The position numbers and the translations under genes are program-made. The notes under the pieces were generated by a model. It was not told where the DNA came from. It did not search any database and was given only the letters and a program-made list of their open reading frames with translations. From Pseudomonas mendocina (GTDB taxonomy: Bacteria > Pseudomonadota > Gammaproteobacteria > Pseudomonadales > Pseudomonadaceae), in NCBI RefSeq assembly GCF_003008615.1, contig NZ_CP027657.1, positions 682,001 through 746,000 of the forward strand: a DNA stretch of 64,000 bases, in the 5' to 3' direction. This document shows positions 33,588-43,617 of this stretch, piece after piece; the stretch's first letter is position 1; every line of letters begins with the position of its first letter.

Positions 33588-35708
33588 ATGCGTCGCACGC
33601 TCCTCTCGCTCTGTGTACTCAACGCCATTGTTTGCGCTGCCTGGGCTGACCAGCCCGAACCCCCTCTCGAACTGGAAGCCCTGAGCGTCAACGCTCAAGG
33701 CCTGGAAAGCGCCGATGGGCCGGTACAGGGCTACCGCGCCAGCCGCTCGAAAAGTGCAACCCGCACCGATACCTCACTCCATGAAACACCGCAGTCGGTG
33801 ACTGTTCTGCCCCGCGACGTGGTCGAGGACAGCTCGGCCAGCCGCCTTCAGGAAGTGCTCGACTATGCCGGCGGCGTCGGTCGCGCCAACAACTTCGGCG
33901 GCCAGGGCCTGACCACGTTCACCGTGCGCGGCTTCACCACGGGCGAGTTCTACCGCAACGGCTTCCCGATCAACCGTGGCTACCCCAACGCCCCCGATGC
34001 CAACATCATCGAGCGCCTGGAAGTGCTGCGTGGCCCGGCCAGCAGCCTGTACGGTCGAGGCGACCCCGGCGGCACCTTCAATATCGTCAGCAAGCAGCCA
34101 CAGGCCGAGCGTCGCACCACCATCGGCGGCCAGTTCGATGATCAGGGCCTGTACCGCAGCACGCTCGACACCACCGGAGCACTGGACGAACAAGGCGCCC
34201 TGACCTATCGCCTCAACCTGCTCGGCGAAGGTGGCGAAACCTTCCGTGACGATGTGAAGACCGAGCGCTATGGCGTTGCACCGGTACTCGCCTGGCAAGT
34301 CAACGAGACGACCCGCATCGTTTTCGAGGCGGATCTGATGCGCAACAACCACCCGCTGGATCGCGGCCTGACGCGATATCCCAATCAACGCGGCAACCCT
34401 TCGCGGGGCACCAACGCCTGGGAAAAGGGCAGCGACAACACCCTGCACAACGACAACGAAATGCTGCAGCTGCGCTTCGAGCATGCCCTCAACGACAACT
34501 GGACACTGGCCGGCGGCGTGCAGCAACTCGACGGCACGCTCAAGGGCAACGCCGTCGAAGCCAATGGCCTGGGCGCGGATGGCCGCACCCTCGGGCGTAA
34601 CTTCAACTACCGCAAGCTCGACTGGAACGACCGCGACTACCAGTTGAACCTGACCGGCTATTTCGATGCGCTGGGTGTCTCCCACACCCTGCTGACCGGC
34701 ATCGAGTACGAGGACTACGACTACCAGTCGATCATTCGCCGCTCCAGCGGTGCGCTGGGTGCCTACCCTGTCGACATCTTCGATCCGGTACTGGGCCAGC
34801 CACGCCCAGCACTCACCCGAACCACCACGCACGACAAGGAAAACCTGAAGACCTGGGCCGCCTTCGTGCAGGATCAGGTGGCGCTTACCAAGCGCCTGAA
34901 GGTACTTGCCGGGGTGCGCTTCGAGCGCTTCGAGCATGATTACGACAACCGCCTGCCTGGCAGCACCGACTGGACGGCTGCCGACAATGCAGCCACGCCG
35001 CGGCTGGGGGTGATCTACGACCTGAGCGAAAGCCTGGCGGTCTACGCCAACGCCGCCCGATCCTTCAAGCCCAACAGCGGCGCAAGCCTTCAGGGCAAAG
35101 GCTTCGATGCGGAGGAAGGTACGTCCTACGAACTGGGTATGAAGTGGGAATCGGCAGATCAGCGCCTCAGCGTCGATGCGGCCGTCTACCAGATTCTCAA
35201 GGAGAACGTGCTGACCAACGACCCGAACGACCCGAGCGGCATCTACAAGATCGCCGCCGGTGAGGTGCGCAGTCGCGGTTTCGACCTCAACGTCGCGGGT
35301 AACATCACCCCGGAGTGGCGCGTTACCGGCGGCTATGCATTCGTCGACGCAGAAGTGACCAAGGACAACAGCCTGGAGAAAGGCACGCGCCTGGCCAACA
35401 TCCCGCGCAACAGCTTCAGCCTGCTCAACATGTACGAATTCCAGAATGGCGCAGCCAAGGGCCTGGGGCTCGGCATGGGCGTGAAGTACGTCGATGAACG
35501 TGCCGGCCAGACCTCCGCGACCAGTTACGACATGCAGGGCTACACCGTGGTCGACCTGCTGAGTTTCTACCAGGTGAACGAGCAGTTGCGGCTCAACCTC
35601 GACGTGAAGAACCTGTTCAACGAGGAATACGAAGAAGGCGCCTTCAACCTCTACGCCTACCCCGGCGCACCGCGCACCGTGCAGGTCGGCTTCGCGTACA
35701 GCTTCTGA
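33588..35708 (+). CDS. TonB-dependent siderophore receptor
   Basis: A 706-residue outer-membrane receptor. The signal peptide (about 1-20, ending CAAWADQ) is followed by a plug domain (HETPQSVTVLPRDVVEDSSA; VLRGPASSLYGRGDPGG) and a 22-strand barrel ending in an aromatic residue (VQVGFAYSF). There is no N-terminal STN signalling domain, so it does not signal to an anti-sigma factor. The plug and the C-terminal YEEGAFNLYAYPGAPRTVQVGF resemble ferrichrome/ferrioxamine-type siderophore receptors. Two hairpin terminators follow. Confidence 0.9.
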   Translation: MRRTLLSLCVLNAIVCAAWADQPEPPLELEALSVNAQGLESADGPVQGYRASRSKSATRTDTSLHETPQSVTVLPRDVVEDSSASRLQEVLDYAGGVGRANNFGGQGLTTFTVRGFTTGEFYRNGFPINRGYPNAPDANIIERLEVLRGPASSLYGRGDPGGTFNIVSKQPQAERRTTIGGQFDDQGLYRSTLDTTGALDEQGALTYRLNLLGEGGETFRDDVKTERYGVAPVLAWQVNETTRIVFEADLMRNNHPLDRGLTRYPNQRGNPSRGTNAWEKGSDNTLHNDNEMLQLRFEHALNDNWTLAGGVQQLDGTLKGNAVEANGLGADGRTLGRNFNYRKLDWNDRDYQLNLTGYFDALGVSHTLLTGIEYEDYDYQSIIRRSSGALGAYPVDIFDPVLGQPRPALTRTTTHDKENLKTWAAFVQDQVALTKRLKVLAGVRFERFEHDYDNRLPGSTDWTAADNAATPRLGVIYDLSESLAVYANAARSFKPNSGASLQGKGFDAEEGTSYELGMKWESADQRLSVDAAVYQILKENVLTNDPNDPSGIYKIAAGEVRSRGFDLNVAGNITPEWRVTGGYAFVDAEVTKDNSLEKGTRLANIPRNSFSLLNMYEFQNGAAKGLGLGMGVKYVDERAGQTSATSYDMQGYTVVDLLSFYQVNEQLRLNLDVKNLFNEEYEEGAFNLYAYPGAPRTVQVGFAYSF

Positions 35709-35721
35709 TCCGCGCAATCAG

Positions 35722-35753
35722 GCGCCGACACTGCTCGGCGCTCGATTATTTTT
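35722..35753 (+). terminator. Terminator after the TonB receptor gene (first)
   Basis: GCGCCGA and TCGGCGC form a 7-bp stem with a 6-nt loop, followed by a T-rich stretch ending TTATTTTT. Confidence 0.75.
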
Positions 35754-35773
35754 CCCCGCATCGACCTTTCGTT

Positions 35774-35807
35774 GCTGCCGGTCAAAGGCCGGCAGCCGAT
35801 TTTGTTT
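35774..35807 (+). terminator. Terminator after the TonB receptor gene (second)
   Basis: GCTGCCGG and CCGGCAGC form an 8-bp stem with a 7-nt loop, followed by CGATTTTGTTT. It is in tandem with the previous hairpin. Confidence 0.7.
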
Positions 35808-36152
35808 AATCTGCTTAACGAGCGCCCGTACTCGCTACGGACGACAACGTCCCTGCTGCCGTGCAAGTTTCACCAAAGACCTGCCACAGACATACGATGT
35901 CATATGTATCCAGCCCCGCTCGAAACCCGTTTCTGTCTCACGCCTAAGCCTCAAGCAGCACCGGCGAAGGCACATGAAACGGACAATCCCCAGAAGCAGC
36001 CGATATCACGAAGCACAACAACAACGCCGCAACAGAAGCAGAGGGGCACCAAGATCCCTCGCGCCTGCTCAGCCATCAGCCCGAAAGGCTGTCGACAATC
36101 GTCGTAACTTCGCCTGCCAACGTTCAATTCAAGACGATGAGACCCTAAAGAA
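35808..36152. other. 345-bp intergenic region before the NIT chemoreceptor
   Basis: A compositionally mixed spacer with A-rich stretches. No supported gene, repeat or RNA was seen. It should contain the promoter of the gene at 36153. Confidence 0.4.
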
Positions 36153-38114
36153 ATGCTTAGAAATGCCCCGCTGAGCGTGAAGCTACTCCTCATATTGATA
36201 TTCCCCCTACTCGGCTTCCTGGCGTTCGCCGGTGTCTATGTCGCCGGCAAGTACCACACGCTGACCGAGATGGATCGCACCGTGAGTGCCAGTGCCACGG
36301 CGCAGAAAATCAGCGTCGTGATCACCGCCCTGCAACGCGAACGTGGTGCCAGCGGCGTATTCATCGGTAGCCAAGGCAACTCAATGCGCGACAAGCTGGC
36401 CGAATATCGCCGCGATACCGACGTAGCGACCAGCCAGATGCGTGCACTCTCGCAGCAAGGCTCGGCCAATATGGACGAGGCCCTGCGCGCACTGGATGAG
36501 CTGAAAGCGTTGCGCCCGCAGGTCGATGCCCTGTCGCTGAACAGCACCGACTCAGGTAACCGCTACACCAACCTGATCAAGACATTGATCGGCTACACCC
36601 ATTCGCTCGAAGCAAGCGTCGACGATCCGCAGATCCTGCGTGCCCTCGGTGCGCTCAACCAATTCGTCGAAATGAAGGAACGCTCTGGGCGCGAGCGCGT
36701 GCTGCTCGGCCTGGTCTTCACCCAGAACCACTTCGATGCCGATCTGCTTTCACGCTTCAGCCGCAACCTGGGCGAATTCTCCGCGTATATGGATGCGTTC
36801 CAGCGCCGCGCCTCGGCCAGCTTCCGCAGCAAGCTCGACAGCGCCCTGCAACAGCCAGAATCGCTGGAAGTGGCGCGCCTGCAGCGCCTTGCCTTCGAAA
36901 CACCATTGGGCGATGCGTTGGGGATCAAGTCCGAAGACTGGTTCAGACTCTCCACCAGCCGCATCGACCTGATGAGCCAGGTGGAAAGCGAACTGGGACA
37001 GAGCGTAGGCCACCTGGCTGCACAGGCTCGTGACGAAGCAGCCAGCAGCCTGTGGCTGACCGTCACGGCCATGCTGGCCGTACTGATCGCCGTGTTGGCG
37101 TTGTCGCTGCTGATCATTCGCAACATCAAAGCGGCGGTCAGCGACGTCAACGATACCCTGGTCGCCCTGTCGATGCGCGACCTCACCGCGCAAACCCATT
37201 ACGAAGGCGGTGACGAATTCGGTGTGATCGCGCGCAACCTCAACAACATGGCGCTGCAGATCAAGGAAGTGATCCAGGAGATCGGCGGCGCCACCGCGCA
37301 AGTCGCCACCGCCGCCGAGGAATCCTCAGCCGTGGCCCTGCAAACCAGCCAGAACGTGGCGCAGCAACGCCTGGGCACCGACCAGGTCGCCACCGCCATC
37401 AACGAGATGAGCGCCACCGTGCGCGACGTGGCACGCAGCACCACCGAAGCGGCCGAGATGTCGCGCCAGGTCAATGACAACACGGTGCAGGGCAAGACCG
37501 AGATCGAGAGCACCGTGCGCCTGGTACAGGCCCTCTCGACCCAGGCCGAGCAGACCGCACAGATCATCGTCGAGCTGAAGCAAGAGAGCGACGCCATCTC
37601 CTCGGTGCTCGACGTCATCCGTGGCGTCGCCGAGCAGACCAACCTGCTGGCCCTCAACGCCGCCATCGAAGCGGCCCGCGCGGGCGAACAAGGCCGTGGC
37701 TTCGCCGTGGTCGCCGACGAGGTACGCCAACTGGCGCAGAAAACCCAGGCCTCCACCGTCAGCATCCAGCAGATGATCAGCAACCTGCAAAGCGGTTCCG
37801 ACCGTGCGGCCAGCTCCATGCAGGAAACCCTGAACAAGGCGCAGGCCGGCGCCAACAACGTGGTCAAGGCCGGCAACCTGCTGGTGGAGATCGCCGATGG
37901 CATCGCCAGCATCAGCGACCGCAACATCCAGGTGGCATCCGCTGCCGAGGAACAGAGCCTGGTGTCGGAGGAGATCAACCGCAACGTCAACGACATCAAC
38001 GACCTGGTCATCCAGGTCAGCGCTGCCGCTGAACAGACCGCCGTGACCAGCCGCGAGCTGGCGCGCCTGGCCGACCACCAGCAGCAACTGGTGGGCCGCT
38101 TCAAGGTGGCCTGA
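36153..38114 (+). CDS. NIT-domain methyl-accepting chemotaxis protein
   Basis: A 653-residue chemoreceptor with a large periplasmic NIT (nitrate/nitrite-sensing type) domain between TM1 (about 9-31) and TM2 (about 298-320). NIT features are [19 protein letters not shown] near 53 and [18 protein letters not shown] near 172. HAMP and the signalling domain follow, with tip [20 protein letters not shown] near 495. The ligand is presumably an anion or N-oxide-like compound, but NIT domains are functionally diverse. It is monocistronic and convergent with the STN-type TonB receptor gene. Confidence 0.9.
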   Translation: MLRNAPLSVKLLLILIFPLLGFLAFAGVYVAGKYHTLTEMDRTVSASATAQKISVVITALQRERGASGVFIGSQGNSMRDKLAEYRRDTDVATSQMRALSQQGSANMDEALRALDELKALRPQVDALSLNSTDSGNRYTNLIKTLIGYTHSLEASVDDPQILRALGALNQFVEMKERSGRERVLLGLVFTQNHFDADLLSRFSRNLGEFSAYMDAFQRRASASFRSKLDSALQQPESLEVARLQRLAFETPLGDALGIKSEDWFRLSTSRIDLMSQVESELGQSVGHLAAQARDEAASSLWLTVTAMLAVLIAVLALSLLIIRNIKAAVSDVNDTLVALSMRDLTAQTHYEGGDEFGVIARNLNNMALQIKEVIQEIGGATAQVATAAEESSAVALQTSQNVAQQRLGTDQVATAINEMSATVRDVARSTTEAAEMSRQVNDNTVQGKTEIESTVRLVQALSTQAEQTAQIIVELKQESDAISSVLDVIRGVAEQTNLLALNAAIEAARAGEQGRGFAVVADEVRQLAQKTQASTVSIQQMISNLQSGSDRAASSMQETLNKAQAGANNVVKAGNLLVEIADGIASISDRNIQVASAAEEQSLVSEEINRNVNDINDLVIQVSAAAEQTAVTSRELARLADHQQQLVGRFKVA

Positions 38115-38176
38115 GTCGTCGCCCGCGCCGGTAAACCTCCCTACCGGCTCGCTGGCTTCACACAACACCGAAATAG

Positions 38177-38204
38177 CGGCCCCGCCACCCGGCGGGGCCG
38201 TTTC
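38177..38204. terminator. Bidirectional terminator between convergent genes
   Basis: A 10-bp GC-rich perfect stem (CGGCCCCGCC/GGCGGGGCCG) with an ACCC loop. T-containing tracts flank it on both strands (TTTCGTT on plus, TATTTCGG on minus). It lies between the stops of the chemoreceptor and the TonB receptor. Confidence 0.8.
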
Positions 38205-38205
38205 G

Positions 38206-40629
38206 TTACCACTGGTGGCTGTAGCTGACCGTCAGCGTGGTGCCGGGTGCCGGCAGGTGGCTGGCGTTGTTGTTGCTGCGCAGGAGCTGGCTGTATAGCG
38301 GGTAGTAATCCCGGTTGAACAGGTTCTGGATGCCCAGGCTGACCTTGTCCGCCTCGCTCAGGCGGTAGTCACTGATCAGGTCGACCGTGGTGTAGCCGTC
38401 CACGTCGCGACGGCCGAAGCTGGCCTGACCATCGAGGCGATAGTCCTTGCTGGCGAAGTAGGTCGCCTGCAGGCGGTTGCTCCAGGCTTCGCAGGGGTTG
38501 TATTGCACGTAGGCGGTCAGTTTCAGCGGCGGCACGCGGAAGCCGGTCATGTCGCGCCATTCGCCGTTGTCCGGTTTCTCGCGCCCTTTCATCCAGGTGA
38601 AGGTGCCGCCCAGGCCCCAGGTTTCCTCCAGATTCAGCCAGTCGAGGCTACCTTCGACGCCATGGATGCGCTCCTCGGTGCGGGTCAGGATCAGGCCGTT
38701 GTTGAAGCTCTGCACGTCGCCCAGCTTGGAGGTGGTGTAGAACAGCGCCAGCGAACCCAGCGTCTGTTCCCCCAGCGCACCACGCCAACCCAGCTCGTAG
38801 TTGTTGGTCTTCACCGGCTCCAGGTCGGAGGATGCGATATCGAAACCGCTGCGCGCATTACGCAGCTGCACGCCGATGTCCGGCAGCTGGAAGCCCTGGC
38901 TGAAGGCGGCGTAGAGCTCCTGGCCGACAACCGGCGAATAGACCACGCCGAGGTTGCCGAGCACATCGTCGTAGCGCACCTTGCCGCCACTGACGGTCGC
39001 CGGGTTGGCGTTGCGGATTTCCGACAGCGGCACGAAGTCGTCGAACTCGGCCGTGGCGTATTCGTAGCGCAGGCCGCCGTCGACCGACCATTGTTCGTTG
39101 AGGCGGTGGCGCAACTGGGCGAAGGCACCGGTGCTGATGGTGGTCAGCTCGGGCATGTAGGTCAGCTTGCCGATCTTCTCGAACACCCGGCCGCCGCTGG
39201 CGTCGTAACGCGCCGCATCGAAGATATCGAGCGGCATGTCGCTGCGCTCGTGGTTGAGATCGGCGCCCCACACCAGCTCGGTGCTCTCCCCCAGCGGCGT
39301 GCGCAGGGTGAAACGGCTGCCGAAGATCTCGCTGTTCTGCATCACCTGGTCGACGAAGCGGCCACGGGTCGCCACGCCGCGTGCATCGAAAGGCGTGAAG
39401 CGGGTGAAATAGTCGCGGTAATAGAGCTGCGCGGACAGACGGCTGCCGAGCAGGTCTTCGTGGCTGTATTCGAGATTGGCCAGGGTGTTCTTGATGCGGT
39501 TCTGGGTATCGAGCTTGAGGCCATCGAGCGGCTGCGCCGGCACCGAGCCGGCCGGCAGCGCGTTGACCGACGGATCGGAGGTGTAATCGCTGTCCTGCTT
39601 GGCGTCGTAATGGCTGAGGGCGAGCTGGATGCGCTGATCGTTATCGATGCGCAGCCCCAGCTTGCCGCCGATGTTGAAGGTATTGGAGTCGAACAGATCG
39701 CCCTGGCTCGGCTCCGGCGCGATGCGCTGGCCGTCCGCGTCGAACGAACCGCCGATGTGACGCACGCCAAGGTCGAAGGCGTAGTCGACCTGCCCCTGTG
39801 CACCGGACAGATGATGCTGCAGCTGGCCGCCGAGGCTGTCGTTGTCCAGTTGCGTCAGTGACGACGTGCCGCTCAGCGTGGTCTCGGCACGGCTCTCGCC
39901 ACCAGCGGGGCGCGTGGTGATGTTGACGATGCCACCGGTGGCTCCTGCGCCATAGATCGCGCTGCTGCCGTGTACCACTTCGACCCGCTCGATCAGCGCC
40001 GGGTCGATGCTGGCCAGGTTGCGCGAGGAATCGCGGTTGGTGTTCATCGGCACGCCATCGACCAGAATCAGCATGGTGCGGCCACGCAAAGTCTGGCCGT
40101 AGTCGGTGATGGTGCGGCTGGAATCGGACATCCCGGGCGTGACCTTGGCCAGCAGCGTGGCCAGGCTGTCGGAGCCCTGGCGCAACTGCTCCAGCTTGTC
40201 GCGCTCGATCACGTCGACCTGGCGCACCTGCGGAACCAGGCCGCTGGAAGTACGCGAGGCGGTCACGTCCAGCGGCCCCAGTTCCAGCGGCGCAGCAGCG
40301 CCAACCTGCGCCGGCACCGGCTCGCGGGATACGACGAGATAGGTCTGCTCGTCCTGCTGACGAACTTCCAGGCCACTGCCCTCGAGCAGGCGCTGCAGGG
40401 CCTCGGTGGTGCTGTAGCGACCGCGCAGCTCGCCTGCCTGCTTGCCGCCGGCAATGTCGCTGGAAAAGAGAATCTGCACGGCGGACTGGCCGGCCAGGGC
40501 ATTGAGCGACTGTTCGAGCGGCGCGGCAGGCAGGTCGAAATCGACTTCGCTGGCGGCCTGCACCATCGACGACAGGCCCAGCAGCAGGCTGCTGGCCAAC
40601 AGAGTAAGGCGCAGTGTCGGGGTTCTCAC
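38206..40629 (-). CDS. TonB-dependent receptor with N-terminal STN signalling domain
   Basis: An outer-membrane receptor of about 807 residues. After a signal peptide (ending SMVQAASE) comes an STN domain (about 30-100; FDLPAAPLEQSLNALAGQSAVQILFSSDI), which contacts an anti-sigma factor. The plug (TLRGRTMLILVDGVPMNTNR; VEVVHGSSAIYGAGATGG) and a barrel ending SYSHQW follow. The barrel resembles IutA/RhtA-type hydroxamate-citrate siderophore receptors. A GTG at 40629 with GGAG upstream gives the proper signal peptide; an in-frame GTG at 40677 is less likely. FecR and FecI-like genes lie directly upstream, forming a cell-surface signalling set. Confidence 0.88.
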   Translation of the reverse strand: MRTPTLRLTLLASSLLLGLSSMVQAASEVDFDLPAAPLEQSLNALAGQSAVQILFSSDIAGGKQAGELRGRYSTTEALQRLLEGSGLEVRQQDEQTYLVVSREPVPAQVGAAAPLELGPLDVTASRTSSGLVPQVRQVDVIERDKLEQLRQGSDSLATLLAKVTPGMSDSSRTITDYGQTLRGRTMLILVDGVPMNTNRDSSRNLASIDPALIERVEVVHGSSAIYGAGATGGIVNITTRPAGGESRAETTLSGTSSLTQLDNDSLGGQLQHHLSGAQGQVDYAFDLGVRHIGGSFDADGQRIAPEPSQGDLFDSNTFNIGGKLGLRIDNDQRIQLALSHYDAKQDSDYTSDPSVNALPAGSVPAQPLDGLKLDTQNRIKNTLANLEYSHEDLLGSRLSAQLYYRDYFTRFTPFDARGVATRGRFVDQVMQNSEIFGSRFTLRTPLGESTELVWGADLNHERSDMPLDIFDAARYDASGGRVFEKIGKLTYMPELTTISTGAFAQLRHRLNEQWSVDGGLRYEYATAEFDDFVPLSEIRNANPATVSGGKVRYDDVLGNLGVVYSPVVGQELYAAFSQGFQLPDIGVQLRNARSGFDIASSDLEPVKTNNYELGWRGALGEQTLGSLALFYTTSKLGDVQSFNNGLILTRTEERIHGVEGSLDWLNLEETWGLGGTFTWMKGREKPDNGEWRDMTGFRVPPLKLTAYVQYNPCEAWSNRLQATYFASKDYRLDGQASFGRRDVDGYTTVDLISDYRLSEADKVSLGIQNLFNRDYYPLYSQLLRSNNNASHLPAPGTTLTVSYSHQW

Positions 40630-40708
40630 GTGAGGTCTCCGGGAATGAAAAAGGGCGTTCCTGGAGATAGCCGCCACAGCGCGGGCAGAACCCTACCTCG
40701 TGGTGAAA

Positions 40709-41548
40709 TTATTTTTTCGCCTCGCGCCGGCTCAGGGTCGGTACGCCATCGGCACCGGTCTTCAAATCAACCGGCAGGATCTTCGGCAGCAGGGCCGGCA
40801 GGCCATCGAGGCGCGACCGCTCGAAGCGTCCGGAAACCGGCAGCTCCGCCAACCTGGCGTCGGCCAGACGCACCTGGATGCCCGCCTGGCGCCGCAGGGC
40901 ATCGAGCACCTCGCCCAGCGGCGTGCGCTCGAACACCAGTTGCCCTTCGACCCAGGCAGCGGCAGCGCTGGCATCGATTCGTAGCGGCGTGCCGATCTGG
41001 CCGGCGCGCACACGCACCTGGTCGCCCGGCGTGAGCAGCAGTGCATCACCGTGGCCGCGGACTGACACCCGCCCCTCACTCACCGTGACCCGCACATCGT
41101 CACCTAAGCGGTTGACGTTGTAGCGGGTGCCGACCACGGCGATACGCGTCGACCCGACTTCGGTGAAGAACGGTCGATACACCATCGGTGCAACAGCGAA
41201 CAGCGCCTGTCCCGCCTGCAACTCCACCCGCCGGCTGCGCAGGTGCCAGCTGACGCGGATACGGCTGGCGCCATCGAGCGTGATCTGGCTGCCATCGGCC
41301 AACGTGACCGCCTGCACCTGCCCCGCCGCGCTGGCATGATCCTCGCTGCGGTAGGCAGGGTCGAGCCAGAGCAGGCCACCGGCCAGGGCCAGCGCGGCAG
41401 CGAAAAGCCCCAGCGTCGTACCCGGCGAGCGTCGGCTGCGCTTGACCGGCGCAGGCATGGGAAAGCGCGCCTTGAGTGCCTCGCGGTGGCGTGCGATGGC
41501 GTCGTCGGCAGGGATACGGTCGTCTTCGTGCGGCGGCTGGCGGTTCAT
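40709..41548 (-). CDS. FecR-family anti-sigma / signal-transducing protein
   Basis: A 279-residue protein with an N-terminal cytoplasmic segment and one TM helix (about 46-62; LGLFAAALALAGGLLWL). The periplasmic FecR domain includes VTLADGSQITLDGASRIRV and VVGTRYNVNRLGDDVRVTVSEGRVSV, and an STN-like tail (FERTPLGEVLDALRRQ). It transmits siderophore occupancy of the receptor to the sigma factor. The ATG overlaps the sigma-factor stop (ATGA). The start at 41548 is set by that overlap. Confidence 0.9.
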   Translation of the reverse strand: MNRQPPHEDDRIPADDAIARHREALKARFPMPAPVKRSRRSPGTTLGLFAAALALAGGLLWLDPAYRSEDHASAAGQVQAVTLADGSQITLDGASRIRVSWHLRSRRVELQAGQALFAVAPMVYRPFFTEVGSTRIAVVGTRYNVNRLGDDVRVTVSEGRVSVRGHGDALLLTPGDQVRVRAGQIGTPLRIDASAAAAWVEGQLVFERTPLGEVLDALRRQAGIQVRLADARLAELPVSGRFERSRLDGLPALLPKILPVDLKTGADGVPTLSRREAKK

Positions 41549-42063
41549 GGCGCTCCCCGATCCAACCAGTCCAGGCACTTGCTCATGCCCACACGCAGGT
41601 GCTTTTCCACGGCCTTGAGGGAAATGCCCAGTTGCTCGGCCACTTCCTGCTGGGGCAGCTCGTGAATCTTGTGCATGACGAATACCTGCTGACAGCGCGG
41701 CGGCAATTGCGCAATCGCCGCACACAGCCGCTCCAGTTCATGAGCGGCTTCGTGGCAGCGATCCGGGCCGGGAAGCGCACAAGCCAGCTCGGGCAATATC
41801 GCCTGCTCGTCCACCCACGCCTGGCGCCGCCGCTCGCTGCGGTAATGGCTGACGGCACGATCATGGGCGATCTTGCGCAGCAGCGCCAAGGGCACGCGCA
41901 CACCGTCCTTCTCTGGCGCCTCCAGTAGCTGGACGCAGACATCGTGCACCACCTCACGCGCCGCATGGCGATCACCGAAACGCCGGCGCACCGAGTCGAC
42001 CAGCTCCTCATAATGACGAGCCAGCACGGCGAGCAGAGAGGTATTGGCGGAGGAATGAGGCAA
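41545..42063 (-). CDS. FecI-like ECF sigma factor
   Basis: An ECF sigma factor of about 172 residues. Region 2 (LLAVLARHYEELVDSVRRRFGDRHAAREVVHDVCVQLLE) and region 4 (LPPRCQQVFVMHKIHELPQQEVAEQLGISLKAVEKHL) are clear. It should transcribe the downstream TonB receptor when activated. There is no ATG at the right place; a TTG at 42063 is proposed because the probable promoter and Fur-like site lie at 42080-42120, so an upstream GTG at 42219 would precede the transcript. It overlaps the fecR-like gene by 4 nt. Confidence 0.83.
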   Translation of the reverse strand: MPHSSANTSLLAVLARHYEELVDSVRRRFGDRHAAREVVHDVCVQLLEAPEKDGVRVPLALLRKIAHDRAVSHYRSERRRQAWVDEQAILPELACALPGPDRCHEAAHELERLCAAIAQLPPRCQQVFVMHKIHELPQQEVAEQLGISLKAVEKHLRVGMSKCLDWLDRGAP

Positions 42064-42096
42064 GTGGGCGCTTCGCTGCCGATCAAGTGAGCGCGA

Positions 42097-42118
42097 ATAT
42101 AAGTGAGAATTCTTTTCA
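42097..42118 (-). promoter_or_regulatory. Promoter region with possible Fur site for the sigma-factor operon
   Basis: On the minus strand TTAACT and TATATT are spaced 16 bp apart. The intervening GAAAAGAATTCTCACT resembles Fur half-sites only moderately (about 11 of 19). Confidence 0.35.
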
Positions 42119-42194
42119 GTTAAAGCATTGCCACCAGCCCGCCCATCTGTGCTATCGGTATCGACCAACCGAACAGCAAGCCTGAGCCTCCGGA

Positions 42195-42650
42195 ATGAGC
42201 ATCGAAATCCGCGCCGCACAGCCGCATGACGCCCCCGCGATAAGCCGGGTAATCATCGATGCCTTGCGCATCAGCAACGCCAGGGACTATTCACCCGAGG
42301 TCATTCAGCGTGTGGAGAGCAACTTCACCGCCGAACACATCGGCAAACTGATCGAGACGCGCCTAGTTCTGATTGCCCTGCAGGGCCAACAATTGCTCGG
42401 CACTGCCAGCCTCGATGGGCAGGTGATCCGCACGGTTTTCGTTGACCCGACCCAGCAGGGCAAGGGCATCGGACGCAGGCTGATGGCAGCCATCGAACGG
42501 CTCGCACAGGAACGAGGCGCCAGCGAATTGCTCGTGCCGTCATCACTGACAGCGCAGGGCTTCTACCGGCAGCTTGGCTTCACTCTGCTCCGTGAAGTCA
42601 GCGAGGGCGAAGAACGCACCCTGGTCATGGTGCGTCGGCTGTCTGAGTGA
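42195..42650 (+). CDS. GNAT family N-acetyltransferase
   Basis: A 151-residue acetyltransferase. The acetyl-CoA pyrophosphate loop is QQGKGIGRRLM near 97-107, preceded by the beta4 strand VIRTVFVDP. The C-terminal region has SLTAQGFYRQLGF. The substrate is unknown. CGGAATG provides only a weak SD. It is divergent from the sigma-factor gene and 117 bp ahead of another GNAT gene. Confidence 0.86.
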   Translation: MSIEIRAAQPHDAPAISRVIIDALRISNARDYSPEVIQRVESNFTAEHIGKLIETRLVLIALQGQQLLGTASLDGQVIRTVFVDPTQQGKGIGRRLMAAIERLAQERGASELLVPSSLTAQGFYRQLGFTLLREVSEGEERTLVMVRRLSE

Positions 42651-42767
42651 AACGCCGCGGCATAAATGGGAGCACACACGAAGAGCTGAAGACCTCCTCG
42701 TGCAGTCTCATGTTTGCCCGTCGCACCGCACCGGGCTATGGTCGCCCCTTTTGCAAGGAGCAACGCA

Positions 42768-43211
42768 ATGGGCGCCACTCTTCGCCAGGCCACGACGGCC
42801 GACATCGAAACACTGTTCGACATCCGCACCAGCGTGATCGAGAACCACCTGTCACGCCAGCAGATGGCCGAACTCGGCATCACGCCGGCCGCATTGGCCG
42901 AGGCGATCGACCAGGCACCTTGCGCCTGGATCGCGGAGCTCGATGGCGTGGCGGCGGGCTTCGCCATGGTGGATTTCGAAGCAGGCGAGCTGTTCGCCCT
43001 GTTCATCCGCCCGCACGCCGAAGGCCATGGCCTCGGGCGCCTGCTGCTGAATGCCGCGGAGGCTGCACTGTTCGAGCAGCACGGGTCGATCTGGCTGATC
43101 ACCGATGGCCACGGGAGCATCCGCGCCAATGGTTTCTACCGCCGCCATGGCTGGCAGTTGACGGAAGCCGTCGATGAACGTGATGTCAGGTACGAGAAGC
43201 AGCGCGGCTGA
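42768..43211 (+). CDS. GNAT family N-acetyltransferase
   Basis: A 147-residue acetyltransferase with LFALFIRPHAEGHGLGRLLLNAAE (acetyl-CoA loop near 87-95) and the C-terminal NGFYRRHGW. The substrate is unknown. AAGGAG precedes the ATG at 42768. It shows limited similarity to the gene just upstream beyond the shared fold, so the pair need not be a recent duplication. Confidence 0.86.
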   Translation: MGATLRQATTADIETLFDIRTSVIENHLSRQQMAELGITPAALAEAIDQAPCAWIAELDGVAAGFAMVDFEAGELFALFIRPHAEGHGLGRLLLNAAEAALFEQHGSIWLITDGHGSIRANGFYRRHGWQLTEAVDERDVRYEKQRG

Positions 43212-43247
43212 CTACTCAACTGACAGACGAGCGGAAAGCCAGCCCCC

Positions 43248-43586
43248 TCAGAGCGAAAAGAACGCGCGGTAGCAGTCGATCTGTTCGTTGAGCATACTGA
43301 TCCCCGGCTGCACCGGCAGCCCGCGTTCAGCGGCCAGCCTGAGCAGGCGCGTTTCGGCCGGCTTCATGATGATGTCAGCGACCCAGGTGCCTGCGGCCAG
43401 CACAGCCGGGTCGAACGGCAGCGGATCATCAGGCTGCAACCCCAGAGGCGTGGCGTTGACCAACAGGTCGACATCGCTGATCGATCTTTCCCGATCCAGC
43501 GTCACGCGCCCTGGCCAGTGCAGCTCCAGACGACGCACGAGGTCTGCGGCTTGACCTGATTCGGTTAGCGCCCGCCACACGCCATC
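43248..43586 (-). pseudogene. Truncated and internally deleted copy of the shikimate-dehydrogenase-like gene
   Basis: This fragment repeats the 3' part of the gene at 44674-45480 in the same orientation. It keeps DGVWRA, then jumps to the region before LELHWPGRV. It therefore lacks the first 105 codons and about 52 internal codons, including the nucleotide-binding GGGGAG. The last 70 residues are identical to the intact protein apart from one Val/Ile change, though the DNA differs at many synonymous sites. It cannot make a working enzyme and its 5' end abuts the Gfo/Idh gene. Confidence 0.88.
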
Positions 43587-43617
43587 GGCTCGGCACGCAC
43601 TCAAGCCGGCCAGGCGC

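Noticed and set aside
33774..35717. A 647-codon minus-strand open frame
   Set aside because: It is fully antisense to the TonB receptor gene at 33588-35708 and has no recognisable domain.
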